Part shown: in pieces, positions 36,717-45,057 of the stretch
Numbering within the stretch: the stretch's first letter is position 1
Layout of the letters: each line of letters begins with the position of its first letter
Assembly (NCBI RefSeq): GCF_963669205.1
Contig: NZ_OY769915.1
Location: 3,012,001-3,076,000 of the forward strand
Origin: an uncultured Roseibium sp.
GTDB taxonomy: Bacteria > Pseudomonadota > Alphaproteobacteria > Rhizobiales > Stappiaceae
Direction of reading: 5' to 3'
Length of the DNA: 64,000 nt
The notes under the pieces: model-generated
Database searches by the model: none
Seen by the model: the letters and a program-made list of their open reading frames with translations, nothing else
Told to the model about the DNA's origin: nothing
Program-made: the position numbers and the translations under genes

Positions 36717-37829
36717 TCAGGCTCCGGCGAGCATCGCGTCCCACCGCTCCTTGATGAACGTCTCGTTGTCGAGATAGGACTCGTAGGCCGGCGTAATGAT
36801 CGGCGACCCGGAAACGAATGCGAACTCCTCGTCCGTCAGGTCGGTCAGTTCCCTGTTGACCAGGGGAGCCGTGCCAATGTTGCGCGACATCAGCGCCTGC
36901 GTTGCTGGATCACTGGAGAACGCCATGAACTCGTACGCTTCACCGGTTTTCTCCGAAAGCGGGCTCAGGCACCAGGACCCGTAGCCGATCGGGTTGCCTT
37001 CGGCGGGGAAGAGCGGTTTGATCGGGAAACCGTCGGACGCCATGATGTTGGCGACGTCCAGATAATAGGAACCGGCGATCACGTCCTCGTTTTTCATCGC
37101 CTGTTCCATCTGGCTCTCGGCCGACCACCACAGCGCCACATGCGGCTTGAGTTCCGCAACCTTGTCCAGGACCGCCACGATCCCGTCTTCGGTCATCAGT
37201 GTCTCGGCTCCGTCGAAGAAGGTTTTCGCTGTAATGTCGAGCAGACGGCCGTCGACCTTCTTGGATATTCCGAGCGAGCCTTCGAAAGCGGGGTTTTCCC
37301 AGAATTCCTTCCAGCTGGTCGGTGCAGGTGTCACCTCGTTCGGATTGATCACCATGGCGTTGAACCACGCCATCGAACCGACACCGACAAGACCGTCCGG
37401 ACCTTCATACAGGAACTCGGCATCCAGATTGGTCACCCCGGGGATTTTCGATGCGTCCAGCGGCTTGAGCATGTCGCCGATACGCGTCGCCTTGATCATC
37501 GTGTCCTTGCCGTAGAGAGACACGTCGGCCGGCACCGTTCCGGAGGCTGCCGCCTGCTGCATCGTCACGAGCCAGTCACTGGAGTTCGGCTGGGTGACGG
37601 ACTCAACCGTAATGCCGGTCGCCTCGGTAAAGGCCGGATAGACGAATTTCTTGAAGCTGTCTTCGAAGTACCCCCCGTAAGAACCGATCTTGATCGACCG
37701 CGCCTGGGCGATCGCCGGAATGGCAAGCAGCGAGCTGCCTGCGGCCAGGGCTGCGGTACCTGCCGCACCTTTCAGGATCGAACGGCGTGTCAGGTCAGCC
37801 GTGCTCCGGGTCTTGAATTTCTGCGTCAT
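36717..37829 (-). CDS. PotD-like periplasmic binding protein, Tat-type signal
   Basis: Binding protein of about 370 residues of the spermidine/putrescine family 1 type. A twin-arginine N-terminus (LTRRSILKGAAG near residue 15) is followed by a hydrophobic stretch and a cleavage site at AIAQA. The mature part shows IGSYGGYFEDSFKKFVYPAF, typical of PotD-like proteins. The ATG at 37829 is chosen because upstream codons lack family character. Neighbours suggest a ligand linked to the 2-oxoglutarate oxygenase across the divergent promoter. Confidence 0.88.
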   Translation of the reverse strand: MTQKFKTRSTADLTRRSILKGAAGTAALAAGSSLLAIPAIAQARSIKIGSYGGYFEDSFKKFVYPAFTEATGITVESVTQPNSSDWLVTMQQAAASGTVPADVSLYGKDTMIKATRIGDMLKPLDASKIPGVTNLDAEFLYEGPDGLVGVGSMAWFNAMVINPNEVTPAPTSWKEFWENPAFEGSLGISKKVDGRLLDITAKTFFDGAETLMTEDGIVAVLDKVAELKPHVALWWSAESQMEQAMKNEDVIAGSYYLDVANIMASDGFPIKPLFPAEGNPIGYGSWCLSPLSEKTGEAYEFMAFSSDPATQALMSRNIGTAPLVNRELTDLTDEEFAFVSGSPIITPAYESYLDNETFIKERWDAMLAGA

Positions 37830-38160
37830 CCAGCGTGTTCCTCTCAGAATTCGGCGGCCCCTCGCTCGCCAACTTTGGTGGAACCTCATTGATCTTGAGG
37901 CATGCCCGTAGGCAAAGCACATTGCATGCCAAACAAAAAGCTCAACTAAAACAGCTAGATGGTAAATTGATCGACTGTGCAGCGGAGAGGCCATGTACGA
38001 TTGATAGGCGTGTTGCCTAATTTTTCTACAAAGACAATTATTGTGCAGAAGTTCGTTGCTGATATCCTGAAACACTCAGTTGCCCTGTGTGCCATCGCTC
38101 GTGATGGGCACTGCGGCTACCACTCATATCGATTACCGCGCCAAACATCGGAGTCTCATC
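37830..38160. promoter_or_regulatory. Divergent promoter region of the PotD-like and oxygenase genes
   Basis: This 331-bp gap holds an AT-rich segment around 38015-38045 and a small palindrome AGGC-N5-GCCT (38007-38019). It should contain both promoters. No extra gene or RNA was recognised. Confidence 0.4.
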
Positions 38161-39279
38161 ATGCGTGATCTCTTGGACCAAAACACGCTTGCTCAAGAGG
38201 CGAGGGTGGATGGAACCGATGACCAGGTCGCATTGAGTTCGGAACATGTGTCTCTGCCGGTCATCGATCTGTCCGGCCTCCACGGCGACGATCCCTCGGC
38301 TCTGGCGGACGTTGCCCGGGAGCTGGGCAAGGCGGCGAAGACATCGGGCTTTTTCTACATTCGGAACCACGGCATCGATCAGACCCTGATGGATGAAGCG
38401 TTCGCCGCCTCCCAGGCGTTCCACACCCGGTCCCGGCGCTACAAGATGAAATACTGGTGCGGCTACAGCACCAATCACCGCGGCTATGTCCCTTTCGAGG
38501 AAAACGGCAGCGCGTTCCCCAAGACGATAAACTTCAACGAAGCGTGGGACATGTCGTTCGAAGCGCCCGCCGACCATCCGGACTACCTGGCGGGCTGGAA
38601 AATGACCGGTCCCAATGTCTGGCCGGACCTTCCCGGCTGGAAGGAGACGATCTCGAGCTACTATGACGCTGTCTTTTCGCTCGGGCTGAAGCTGCTGGGT
38701 GCGCTCGAACTTGAACTGGGCGTTGAAGCCGGAACGCTTCGCAAACATGTGAACTGTCCGACCTCGCAGTTGCGGCTCCTGCGCTACCTTGAAAATGATG
38801 TTCCGGCGAGCAAGGATTTCGTCGGCATCGAGGCCCATTCGGACTTCGAATGCTTCACCATTCTGCTCCAGGGTGGACCCGGTCTTCAGGTGCTCAATAC
38901 CGATGATTACTGGATGGAGGCGCCGCCGATCCCCGGTACGTTCATCGTGAACATAGGCGACATTTTCGAGACCTGGTCGGGAGGGCTTTACAAATCGACG
39001 CAACACCGCGTGGTCAACACTGGCAAGGAACGGTATTCGATGCCGCTTTTCTTCGGTCTCGACTATGACGCTGTCGTTGAACCGCTGCCGAAGTTCAAGA
39101 CAGCGGAGACTGCCGAAAAATACCCGCCGATCAAGGCAGGTGACCACCTGATGCGCATGACCGTCGGTGCTTTCCGGTACATTTCCGACGCCGTCGACAA
39201 GGGTGAGATTGAACTCGATTTTGCAGTGCCTGAAAGCAACCCGTTCAAGCGGCCCGCGAAGACGATCTCGCAAGACTGA
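38161..39279 (+). CDS. 2-oxoglutarate/Fe(II)-dependent oxygenase (isopenicillin N synthase-like)
   Basis: Cytoplasmic oxygenase of 372 residues. It has the N-terminal DIOX_N segment (LPVIDLSGL..., SGFFYIRNHGI) and a jelly-roll core with the HxD...H facial triad (AHSDFE; QHRVV) and the RxS co-substrate motif (RYSMP). Its reaction hydroxylates or desaturates a small substrate with 2-oxoglutarate. The ATG at 38161 follows CGGAG. It is divergent from the PotABCD-like importer and convergent with the M29-like gene at 39315. Confidence 0.85.
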   Translation: MRDLLDQNTLAQEARVDGTDDQVALSSEHVSLPVIDLSGLHGDDPSALADVARELGKAAKTSGFFYIRNHGIDQTLMDEAFAASQAFHTRSRRYKMKYWCGYSTNHRGYVPFEENGSAFPKTINFNEAWDMSFEAPADHPDYLAGWKMTGPNVWPDLPGWKETISSYYDAVFSLGLKLLGALELELGVEAGTLRKHVNCPTSQLRLLRYLENDVPASKDFVGIEAHSDFECFTILLQGGPGLQVLNTDDYWMEAPPIPGTFIVNIGDIFETWSGGLYKSTQHRVVNTGKERYSMPLFFGLDYDAVVEPLPKFKTAETAEKYPPIKAGDHLMRMTVGAFRYISDAVDKGEIELDFAVPESNPFKRPAKTISQD

Positions 39280-39314
39280 CCCCGGATCTCCCTTTGGCAG
39301 CGGACAAACGAGGG

Positions 39315-40391
39315 TTAGCCGGACAGGCCGACCGGGGCCTGGGGTGCCGAGAACAGTACCGGCAACTCCTGCCAGTTTTTCAGAACCGACGCGGTCTGCG
39401 TGAAATTCTGCGGCTTTAAACGTCCGTTTTGCCACAGCGGCACACCGTCGAAAGCAATCGTCGGATCGAGGATCATCCAGCAGATCTCACCCGGAGGTAC
39501 GCTTCCGCAGGTATGAAAATGCAGAAAGCGCGGGCTGCCGAAGATGTTGTTTGACCAGCGGTCCGGATCGGCATCGATGTCGTCTTCAAAAAAACATGCT
39601 GGATGGATGCCGGCATGCCACGAGTGGATGGCATCCTTGTCGAGTCCGAATTGATCCGAAATGCGGCCATAGTGCTCTTCAATGGCCCTGATGTTGTTCC
39701 GGTCACCTTCGAAGCCTGCTATTCGACCCTGGCTGACCTTGGCCATGACGACGCCGTCAATTCGAACGGCTGCCGGTGAATAGGAGCGCGACCCGGTGGG
39801 TGTCAGCCAGCGCGTCAGCGCCACCTGACCACTAATCGCACGCGTGAGCACAGGCTGCGGGACGCAAAGCGGAAATCTCTTGACCGAAACCTCGCCCTCT
39901 ACGTCGTCCTCCATCTCTACGCTGCCTTGCAAGCGGGTACCGAGCGGACAGCTGATCTCCACGCGTGTCGATGCCCGCGCAATCGCATCGACTGACATCT
40001 TCAACGCCGTCATGGCATCGTGGTTTGTCGCCGCATAAGGGGATTTCAGCGTTTTTTCATCCCGCGCATAAAGCATCGCGACAGTCTTGCCGGGCAACTT
40101 GTCGACAAACCTGTCCTGATCACCGACGCGTGCGAGATAAATGATCGTGTCGTGCGCGGCCAGTTGCGCTTCATAGTGTTCCGGAAGAGGTCCATCCGGC
40201 CCCCCGACATCGATCGTCGAAACAAGGCACCCCAGGGTCTCCAGCGCTGTCTTGATCAGAGATGAAGCCCCGGCATCGTACCAGCCGAGCGCCGGATCTT
40301 CGCAGACGATCAAGGCTCTGGTCCCGGCTTTCACCTTCATGCATTTTTGCAGCAGGTTGTCGACGCCGGCTGTCTTCAAAGTATCGTTCAT
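39315..40391 (-). CDS. M29/NicX-like protein with substituted metal-binding motif
   Basis: Cytoplasmic protein of 358 residues, distantly like the M29/NicX-like gene at 9785. The conserved C-terminal frame is still visible (HFHTCGSVPPGEICWMILDPT). His293 matches the HIAIG His, but the HxD ligand pair of the paralogue is replaced by E-I-C (Glu302, Cys304), so the site is altered or lost. It is followed on the same strand by nothing and preceded by the XRE-cupin gene, whose stop overlaps its start as ATGA. The function is unclear. Confidence 0.6.
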   Translation of the reverse strand: MNDTLKTAGVDNLLQKCMKVKAGTRALIVCEDPALGWYDAGASSLIKTALETLGCLVSTIDVGGPDGPLPEHYEAQLAAHDTIIYLARVGDQDRFVDKLPGKTVAMLYARDEKTLKSPYAATNHDAMTALKMSVDAIARASTRVEISCPLGTRLQGSVEMEDDVEGEVSVKRFPLCVPQPVLTRAISGQVALTRWLTPTGSRSYSPAAVRIDGVVMAKVSQGRIAGFEGDRNNIRAIEEHYGRISDQFGLDKDAIHSWHAGIHPACFFEDDIDADPDRWSNNIFGSPRFLHFHTCGSVPPGEICWMILDPTIAFDGVPLWQNGRLKPQNFTQTASVLKNWQELPVLFSAPQAPVGLSG

Positions 40392-40963
40392 CTCTGGATC
40401 TCGGCCTGCACGGTCAGGAACCTGAACTCCGGTGTGATGACCGACAGGATCCCGTGACGCATCTCGGCATCGACGCAGATACTGTCTCCCGCGCGCATAT
40501 TGAATTCCTGCTTGCCGTAGCCGTATGTCGCTTCGCCTTCCAGCGCATGAACGAAGACGACGCCACTGCCGACATAAACGGGCGGCACGGCCTCCTGCCG
40601 CTTGAGCGTCACGATGCGGGCGCCGAACTGAAGATCGCGCCGAAGATGAACCGCAAGGTTTTCAAACTCGTGCACATGCTCGTCTACGATCCGCGTCGAC
40701 TTGAGGCCGGAACCTCTTTCCACGAAAGTGTAGTCCGTGTGGTCCGAAGTCGTTTCGCGGAACAGGCTGACGAGCGGCACTTTCAGCGCTGCCGCCAGGG
40801 CGCTCAGCGTGGAGATCGACGGAGAAACCTGTCCGCTTTCAATGCGGCTGATCATGGCTCCGGAAACGCCGGAGAGTTCGGCCAGATGCCGGGCGGAAAA
40901 GCCGTTTCTGTTTCTGAAATCCTTGAGAGCGGCACCGATCGCGCCGTCGATGTCATTGTCCAT
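40388..40963 (-). CDS. XRE-family regulator with C-terminal cupin sensor
   Basis: DNA-binding protein of about 191 residues: HTH_3 at residues about 8-65 (LKDFRNRNGFSARHLAELSGVSGAMISRIE) and a cupin_2 sensor from about 110 to the end. This architecture is typical of regulators of amine, polyamine or osmolyte catabolism. The ATG at 40963 is preferred to an upstream ATG that overlaps the oxygenase gene. It is flanked by an oxygenase gene 2 bases upstream and the M29-like gene downstream. Confidence 0.85.
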   Translation of the reverse strand: MDNDIDGAIGAALKDFRNRNGFSARHLAELSGVSGAMISRIESGQVSPSISTLSALAAALKVPLVSLFRETTSDHTDYTFVERGSGLKSTRIVDEHVHEFENLAVHLRRDLQFGARIVTLKRQEAVPPVYVGSGVVFVHALEGEATYGYGKQEFNMRAGDSICVDAEMRHGILSVITPEFRFLTVQAEIQR

Positions 40964-40965
40964 GC

Positions 40966-41934
40966 TCACTCGGTCTTCCGGTATGCGAAGGCACGATCGA
41001 ACCGCCACTGCAGATAATCCCCGCAGGTTATGGCATCCTCAACGGGGTTGTGATCGGCACCATAGATCTCGCGCGCATCAATCATGGTTTCCGGGTTCGG
41101 ATCAAAGGCGAGGACAAGCGAAAGGCGCTCCTTGCCGGAACTGTTCACGACCCTGTGCGGTGTCGATTTGTAAGCCCCGCCTGTCCACCGGGCAAGAAGA
41201 TCGGCGACATTCACAACCAGGGTTCCCTCGATTGGCGGCGCCTGCAGCCAGTCACCATTGACATCTTCTACCTGAAGTCCACCGACAGCGTCCTGGCACA
41301 ACACGGTCAGCACGCCAAAATCCGTGTGCGGCCCGACGCCGAACTGGTCGGCTCCCATGTCTTCCGGCTGAGCCGGATAGTAGACGAACGACGCCCGGCT
41401 CAGGGGACGCGAGGCCGTTTTGAGGAAAAAACTCTCCTCAAGTCCCAGGCCGATCGCGAAACCGCGCATGAGATGATGCGCCACTTCGTGGGCCTGGCGA
41501 AAATACTCCATGGCAGCCGGTTCCAGATCCGGAAGGAAGTCGGGCCACCGGTTGCGCCCTCTGAGCGGATGATCGGCAACCGTATCCCCGTTTTCATCCT
41601 GCATGCCCCAGACGAAGCTCTCCTTCAGGTCCGCCTTGAGCTTGTCGCCCATTCTGGCGCCACCCGGCGCCAGCCATCCTCTGTGGCTGGACGATACCCG
41701 AACCATGTCTTTCCGCTCCGGCGAACTCCGGAAAAAGTCAAAAGCGAGGCTGCGGGCCGAGGAAATGCACTGCTCCGGAATGCCATGACCGCCGATATAG
41801 ATGAATCCGAGGCCGGTACTGGCCGCATGCAGGGCTTCGGCCACGGAGACCGGATCGGTTCCGTCCCGCAGGGAGGTGATGTCGATGACCGGGATCTCGT
41901 TCGAGTCCATCGGTTTGGCTTCAGCGTAGACCAT
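40966..41934 (-). CDS. Second 2-oxoglutarate/Fe(II)-dependent oxygenase
   Basis: Cytoplasmic oxygenase of 322 residues: N-terminal IPVIDITSL segment, then VGPHTDFGVLTVL (HxD), the second His in KSTPHRVVN and the RLSLV RxS motif. It belongs to the isopenicillin N synthase-like branch and shares only domain-level similarity with the gene at 38161. A strong dyad and a repeated AT-rich motif lie right upstream (41961-41994). It is co-directional with the XRE-cupin gene. Confidence 0.85.
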   Translation of the reverse strand: MVYAEAKPMDSNEIPVIDITSLRDGTDPVSVAEALHAASTGLGFIYIGGHGIPEQCISSARSLAFDFFRSSPERKDMVRVSSSHRGWLAPGGARMGDKLKADLKESFVWGMQDENGDTVADHPLRGRNRWPDFLPDLEPAAMEYFRQAHEVAHHLMRGFAIGLGLEESFFLKTASRPLSRASFVYYPAQPEDMGADQFGVGPHTDFGVLTVLCQDAVGGLQVEDVNGDWLQAPPIEGTLVVNVADLLARWTGGAYKSTPHRVVNSSGKERLSLVLAFDPNPETMIDAREIYGADHNPVEDAITCGDYLQWRFDRAFAYRKTE

Positions 41935-41960
41935 CTTGCTGCCCGTGATTGGAAAGAGAA

Positions 41961-41994
41961 TTGCATTCTATGCAAATTATTTATCAATATGCAA
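41961..41994 (-). promoter_or_regulatory. Operator/promoter of the oxygenase gene with TTGCAT dyad
   Basis: TTGCAT (41961-41966) and ATGCAA (41970-41975) form a perfect dyad with a 3-base spacer; a further ATGCAA lies at 41989-41994. Read on the minus strand, the latter is TTGCAT as a -35 with TAGAAT 18 bases on as a -10. The segment 41970-41994 matches 17 of 25 positions of 44146-44170 in another promoter of this region. Confidence 0.5.
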
Positions 41995-42573
41995 CTACTC
42001 GGAGCCGTAATAGCCGACGATGTCTCCGTCCGTGGTGACGCCGAGACCGTTGAGATGCCTGTTCACATAGTTGAAATAGCCGATGATCTGGTTGGCCTCC
42101 AGGATCTGGCCGTCATCGGCGCCGTGGTGCCGCAGCGCCGTTACGTCGGACCTGGTCATGTCCGCGGGCCGCAGCGTGAGCTTTTCGGCGTATTTCAGGA
42201 ACTGCAGCTCAAGGCCTGAAAACGCGTCTTCCGGCTGCCGGGCGTTCAAGGCCGTTTCGATTTGATCCGCCCGTGCGTCGTCGCCGATCAGATGGCGCGC
42301 GTTGGCCCAGTGATTGGCGAGCGAGTAGGGGCAGCCGTTCAGGATCGAAACATAGGAGGAAATGGTCTCCTGAAGCCATTCGGGCAGGGTGTTGGCGTCA
42401 TCATGCAGGGCGGCGCGATAGAGGATGACGTGGCCCTTCATGGTGTTTGGCCTGAGGGAATGAACCCGCATCACGTTGTCGACGGTGCCATGCGGCGTTC
42501 GGGCAAGGCGAAGCACGTCCTCCAGTTCGGCACTGGCATCCTCGTCGGAGATCATTTCGATCCAGGCTGTCAT
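41995..42573 (-). CDS. AhpD/carboxymuconolactone-decarboxylase-like protein lacking the CxxC
   Basis: Cytoplasmic helical protein of 192 residues of the AhpD-like peroxidase-related class (MTAWIEMISDEDA; later SILNGCPYSLANHW). The usual CxxC motif has only its first Cys, as the second is Ser (C-P-Y-S), so a peroxidase cycle with a resolving disulfide seems unlikely. The ATG at 42573 is used. It is on the minus strand directly downstream of the polar-amino-acid-type permease gene. Confidence 0.7.
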   Translation of the reverse strand: MTAWIEMISDEDASAELEDVLRLARTPHGTVDNVMRVHSLRPNTMKGHVILYRAALHDDANTLPEWLQETISSYVSILNGCPYSLANHWANARHLIGDDARADQIETALNARQPEDAFSGLELQFLKYAEKLTLRPADMTRSDVTALRHHGADDGQILEANQIIGYFNYVNRHLNGLGVTTDGDIVGYYGSE

Positions 42574-42581
42574 GGTTCCTC

Positions 42582-43328
42582 CTAGCCGCGTTGATCTGAC
42601 TGCAATTTCCGCTCCAGCCACCGGACCCCGGCCGAAACGATCAGGATCAGCACGAGGTACTCGAGGACGAGCACCGTGTAAATTTCCAGGGGCCTGTATT
42701 CAACGACGACAAGTTCGTTTGCCTTGCGCGTCAGTTCCTGCATGCCGATCACCGAGACGAGCGAGGACATTTTCAGCATGTAGACGAGCTGGTTGCCCAG
42801 GGCCGGAAGTATCCGCCGCACCGCCTGCGGAAGAATGACATAGACCATCATGTCGGTGTAACTGAGCGAAATCGAGTGGGCGGCCTCGTACTGGCCCTTG
42901 TCGATGGATTGAATGCCGGCGCGAAAGATTTCCGCTTCAAAGGCACTGTCCGACAGGGCGAGGGCGATCACACCGGCCCAGAATACCGTGATCGTGAGAC
43001 CCGTCATCTGGGGCAGCCCGTAATAGACCCACAGGATCAGAACGAGTATGGGCACAGCCCTGACCAGTTCGACATAGACCCTGTTGAACCGCCTCAGATA
43101 CGGATTGGTAGACAGGCCGGGCAACGCCACGGCAAGACCGACGACAATCGAGATGACGATGGCGGTGAAGGACAGCAGCAACGTGTAGTAGAGGCCGCTG
43201 AGAAGAAACTTGAGATTGTTCCATCCGGCCGGCACCGTCGGGTCGACCACGTACCAGCCCCAGTTGCCGGAACAGCCGCTGAGCAGCAGGGCGAGGCCGC
43301 AAAGACCTAGAAGTCGGCAGACTGTCAT
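42582..43328 (-). CDS. Polar-amino-acid-type ABC permease
   Basis: Inner-membrane permease of 248 residues of the HisM/GlnP-like type, with the EAA loop SIDKGQYEAAHSISLSYTDMMVYVILPQA. The N-terminus contains a lipobox-like LLLSGC within the first hydrophobic stretch, an odd feature for a permease. The ATG at 43328 is used since the upstream open frame overlaps the ATPase gene and looks non-coding. It pairs with the ATPase at 43345 and the binding protein at 44219. Confidence 0.85.
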   Translation of the reverse strand: MTVCRLLGLCGLALLLSGCSGNWGWYVVDPTVPAGWNNLKFLLSGLYYTLLLSFTAIVISIVVGLAVALPGLSTNPYLRRFNRVYVELVRAVPILVLILWVYYGLPQMTGLTITVFWAGVIALALSDSAFEAEIFRAGIQSIDKGQYEAAHSISLSYTDMMVYVILPQAVRRILPALGNQLVYMLKMSSLVSVIGMQELTRKANELVVVEYRPLEIYTVLVLEYLVLILIVSAGVRWLERKLQSDQRG

Positions 43329-43344
43329 CCGGCTCTCCCTGTCA

Positions 43345-44073
43345 TCAGTGCGCGAGGATTTTTGAGAGGAAGTCCCGGCACCGTTCCGTCCCGGGATTGC
43401 TGAAGAACTGCTCCGGTGCAGCTTTTTCGACAATCTCGCCGTGATCCATGAAGACCATCGTATCCGCCACGCGCTTGGCGAACCCCATTTCATGGGTCAC
43501 GCAGATCATTGTCATGCCGCTTTCGGCAAGCTCCGTCATGACGTCGAGCACTTCGTTGATCATTTCCGGATCAAGCGCGGAAGTCGGCTCGTCGAACAGC
43601 ATGATCTCAGGTTCCATGCACAGGGACCGTGCGATCGCGACACGCTGCTGCTGTCCGCCGGAAAGCTGCCGGGGAAACTTGTCGGCCTGTTCGGGAATGC
43701 GCACGCGTTCGAGATAGGACATCGCGAGTTGGTCGGCATCCACCTGGGACAATTTCCGGGTTCTGAGCGGTCCGAGCGTCAGGTTCTGTTTCACGGTGAG
43801 ATGCGGAAACAGGTTGAACTGCTGGAAGACCATACCGACGGACGACCGCACTGCACGCAAGCTGGACCCGGAATGGGTCAATTCGTTTCCCGCGACTTCA
43901 ATGAGGCCGTCATCGTGCCGTTCGAGCCCGTTGATACACCGTATCAGCGTTGATTTCCCGGAGCCGGACGGTCCGCAGACCACGACCTTCTCTCCCGCAA
44001 GCACCTCAAGAGAAACATTTTTCAGGGCCTGAAAGTCTCCGAAGGTCTTTGAAACATTTTCGACTTTGATCAT
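43345..44073 (-). CDS. Polar-amino-acid-type ABC ATPase (GlnQ-like)
   Basis: ATPase of about 242 residues with Walker A GPSGSGKST, Q-loop FQQFNLFPHL, signature LSGGQQQRVAIARS, Walker B IMLFDEPTSALD and H-loop VTHEMG. The ATG at 44073 is preferred over a TTG at 44088. It is divergent from the gene for its binding protein, the normal layout being split here into two transcripts. Confidence 0.9.
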   Translation of the reverse strand: MIKVENVSKTFGDFQALKNVSLEVLAGEKVVVCGPSGSGKSTLIRCINGLERHDDGLIEVAGNELTHSGSSLRAVRSSVGMVFQQFNLFPHLTVKQNLTLGPLRTRKLSQVDADQLAMSYLERVRIPEQADKFPRQLSGGQQQRVAIARSLCMEPEIMLFDEPTSALDPEMINEVLDVMTELAESGMTMICVTHEMGFAKRVADTMVFMDHGEIVEKAAPEQFFSNPGTERCRDFLSKILAH

Positions 44074-44145
44074 GGCCTTCGCGGACAAATTCGATTTTGC
44101 TTAAAAGGAAGTCTTGACCATTAGTTAGTCATGTATTTGAGTGTA

Positions 44146-44170
44146 GTGCAATAAATTTATCATGTAGCAA
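44146..44170. promoter_or_regulatory. Shared AT-rich motif in the amino-acid importer promoter
   Basis: The pattern TGCAA-N3-ATTTATCA-N4-GCAA occurs here and at 41970-41994, matching 17 of 25 positions. It lies between the divergent ATPase and binding-protein starts. It could be a common regulator site or a promoter-like coincidence. Confidence 0.4.
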
Positions 44171-44218
44171 AACTGCAGTGCACAACGAACCATCACCTCA
44201 CCCTGAGAGGAGAACGGC

Positions 44219-44995
44219 ATGAAACTGATCAAGACAACGGCGACGCTTTGCTTTCTGGCACTTGCCACCCTTCCGGCGTCGGCCGAGTCGGCGCTCAACG
44301 ATATTCTCAACGGCGGTGTTCTCAAGGTCGGCACGACCGGGGACTGGAACCCCATGACGATGAAGGACATCACGAACAACACCTATACCGGCTACGATAT
44401 CGACGTCATGACCGAACTGGCAAAGGATCTCAACGTCGAGGTCGAGTTCGTTCCGACTGACTGGAAAACACTGGTCAGCGGTGTCACGGCGGGCAAGTAC
44501 CACATCACCGGTTCCGCGTCCGTTTCCCCGGCAAGGGCCAAGGCGGCTGGTTATTCGACATCCTATTTCTCGCTGGCAACCGTACCGCTCATCCTTGAAA
44601 CGAACGCGGACAAGTTCAAGGACTGGGACGACCTCAACAAGAGCGGCGTAACCGTGGCCGCAACGCTCGGCACCACGCAGGAAAAGCAGGTCAAGGATTT
44701 CTTCCCCAACGCGACGCACCAGATCGTCGAAGCCCCGGCCCGTGATTTTCAGGAAGTGCTGGCAGGGCGCGCCGACGCGCATATCACGTCCAACGTCGAG
44801 GCACTCAAGCTCGTTGAAAAATATCCGCAGATGATGATCGTACCGGTGAGCGCCCCGAAGGCGCCGACGCCGATTGCCATGCTGCTGCCGCAGGACGACC
44901 AGGTGTGGATCAACTACGTCAACACGTGGATCGCGCTGAAGACGGAGCGGGGATTCTTCGACGCCCTCGGCAAGAAGTGGCGGCTCAAGGAGTGA
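44219..44995 (+). CDS. Amino-acid-type ABC periplasmic binding protein
   Basis: Family 3 periplasmic binding protein of 258 residues with a signal peptide (ending LPASAES). Landmarks are LKVGTTGDWNPMT, YTGYDIDVM and GTTQEKQV, close to cyclohexadienyl-dehydratase/polar amino acid binding proteins. It has a good GAGAGGAG ribosome site. It is the first gene of a plus-strand unit with a GST and a creatininase-family gene and serves the ATPase and permease encoded divergently. Confidence 0.87.
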   Translation: MKLIKTTATLCFLALATLPASAESALNDILNGGVLKVGTTGDWNPMTMKDITNNTYTGYDIDVMTELAKDLNVEVEFVPTDWKTLVSGVTAGKYHITGSASVSPARAKAAGYSTSYFSLATVPLILETNADKFKDWDDLNKSGVTVAATLGTTQEKQVKDFFPNATHQIVEAPARDFQEVLAGRADAHITSNVEALKLVEKYPQMMIVPVSAPKAPTPIAMLLPQDDQVWINYVNTWIALKTERGFFDALGKKWRLKE

Positions 44996-45057
44996 CGCTT
45001 GTACGCCTGTGAACTGGGAGCAGGGGGCGTTCGAAACGGAATGCCCCGTGCCGCCAC

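Noticed and set aside
38038..39435. A 465-codon minus-strand frame over the oxygenase at 38161
   Set aside because: It covers the real gene in antisense and contains no recognisable motif. The sense protein has the full HxD/H/RxS set.
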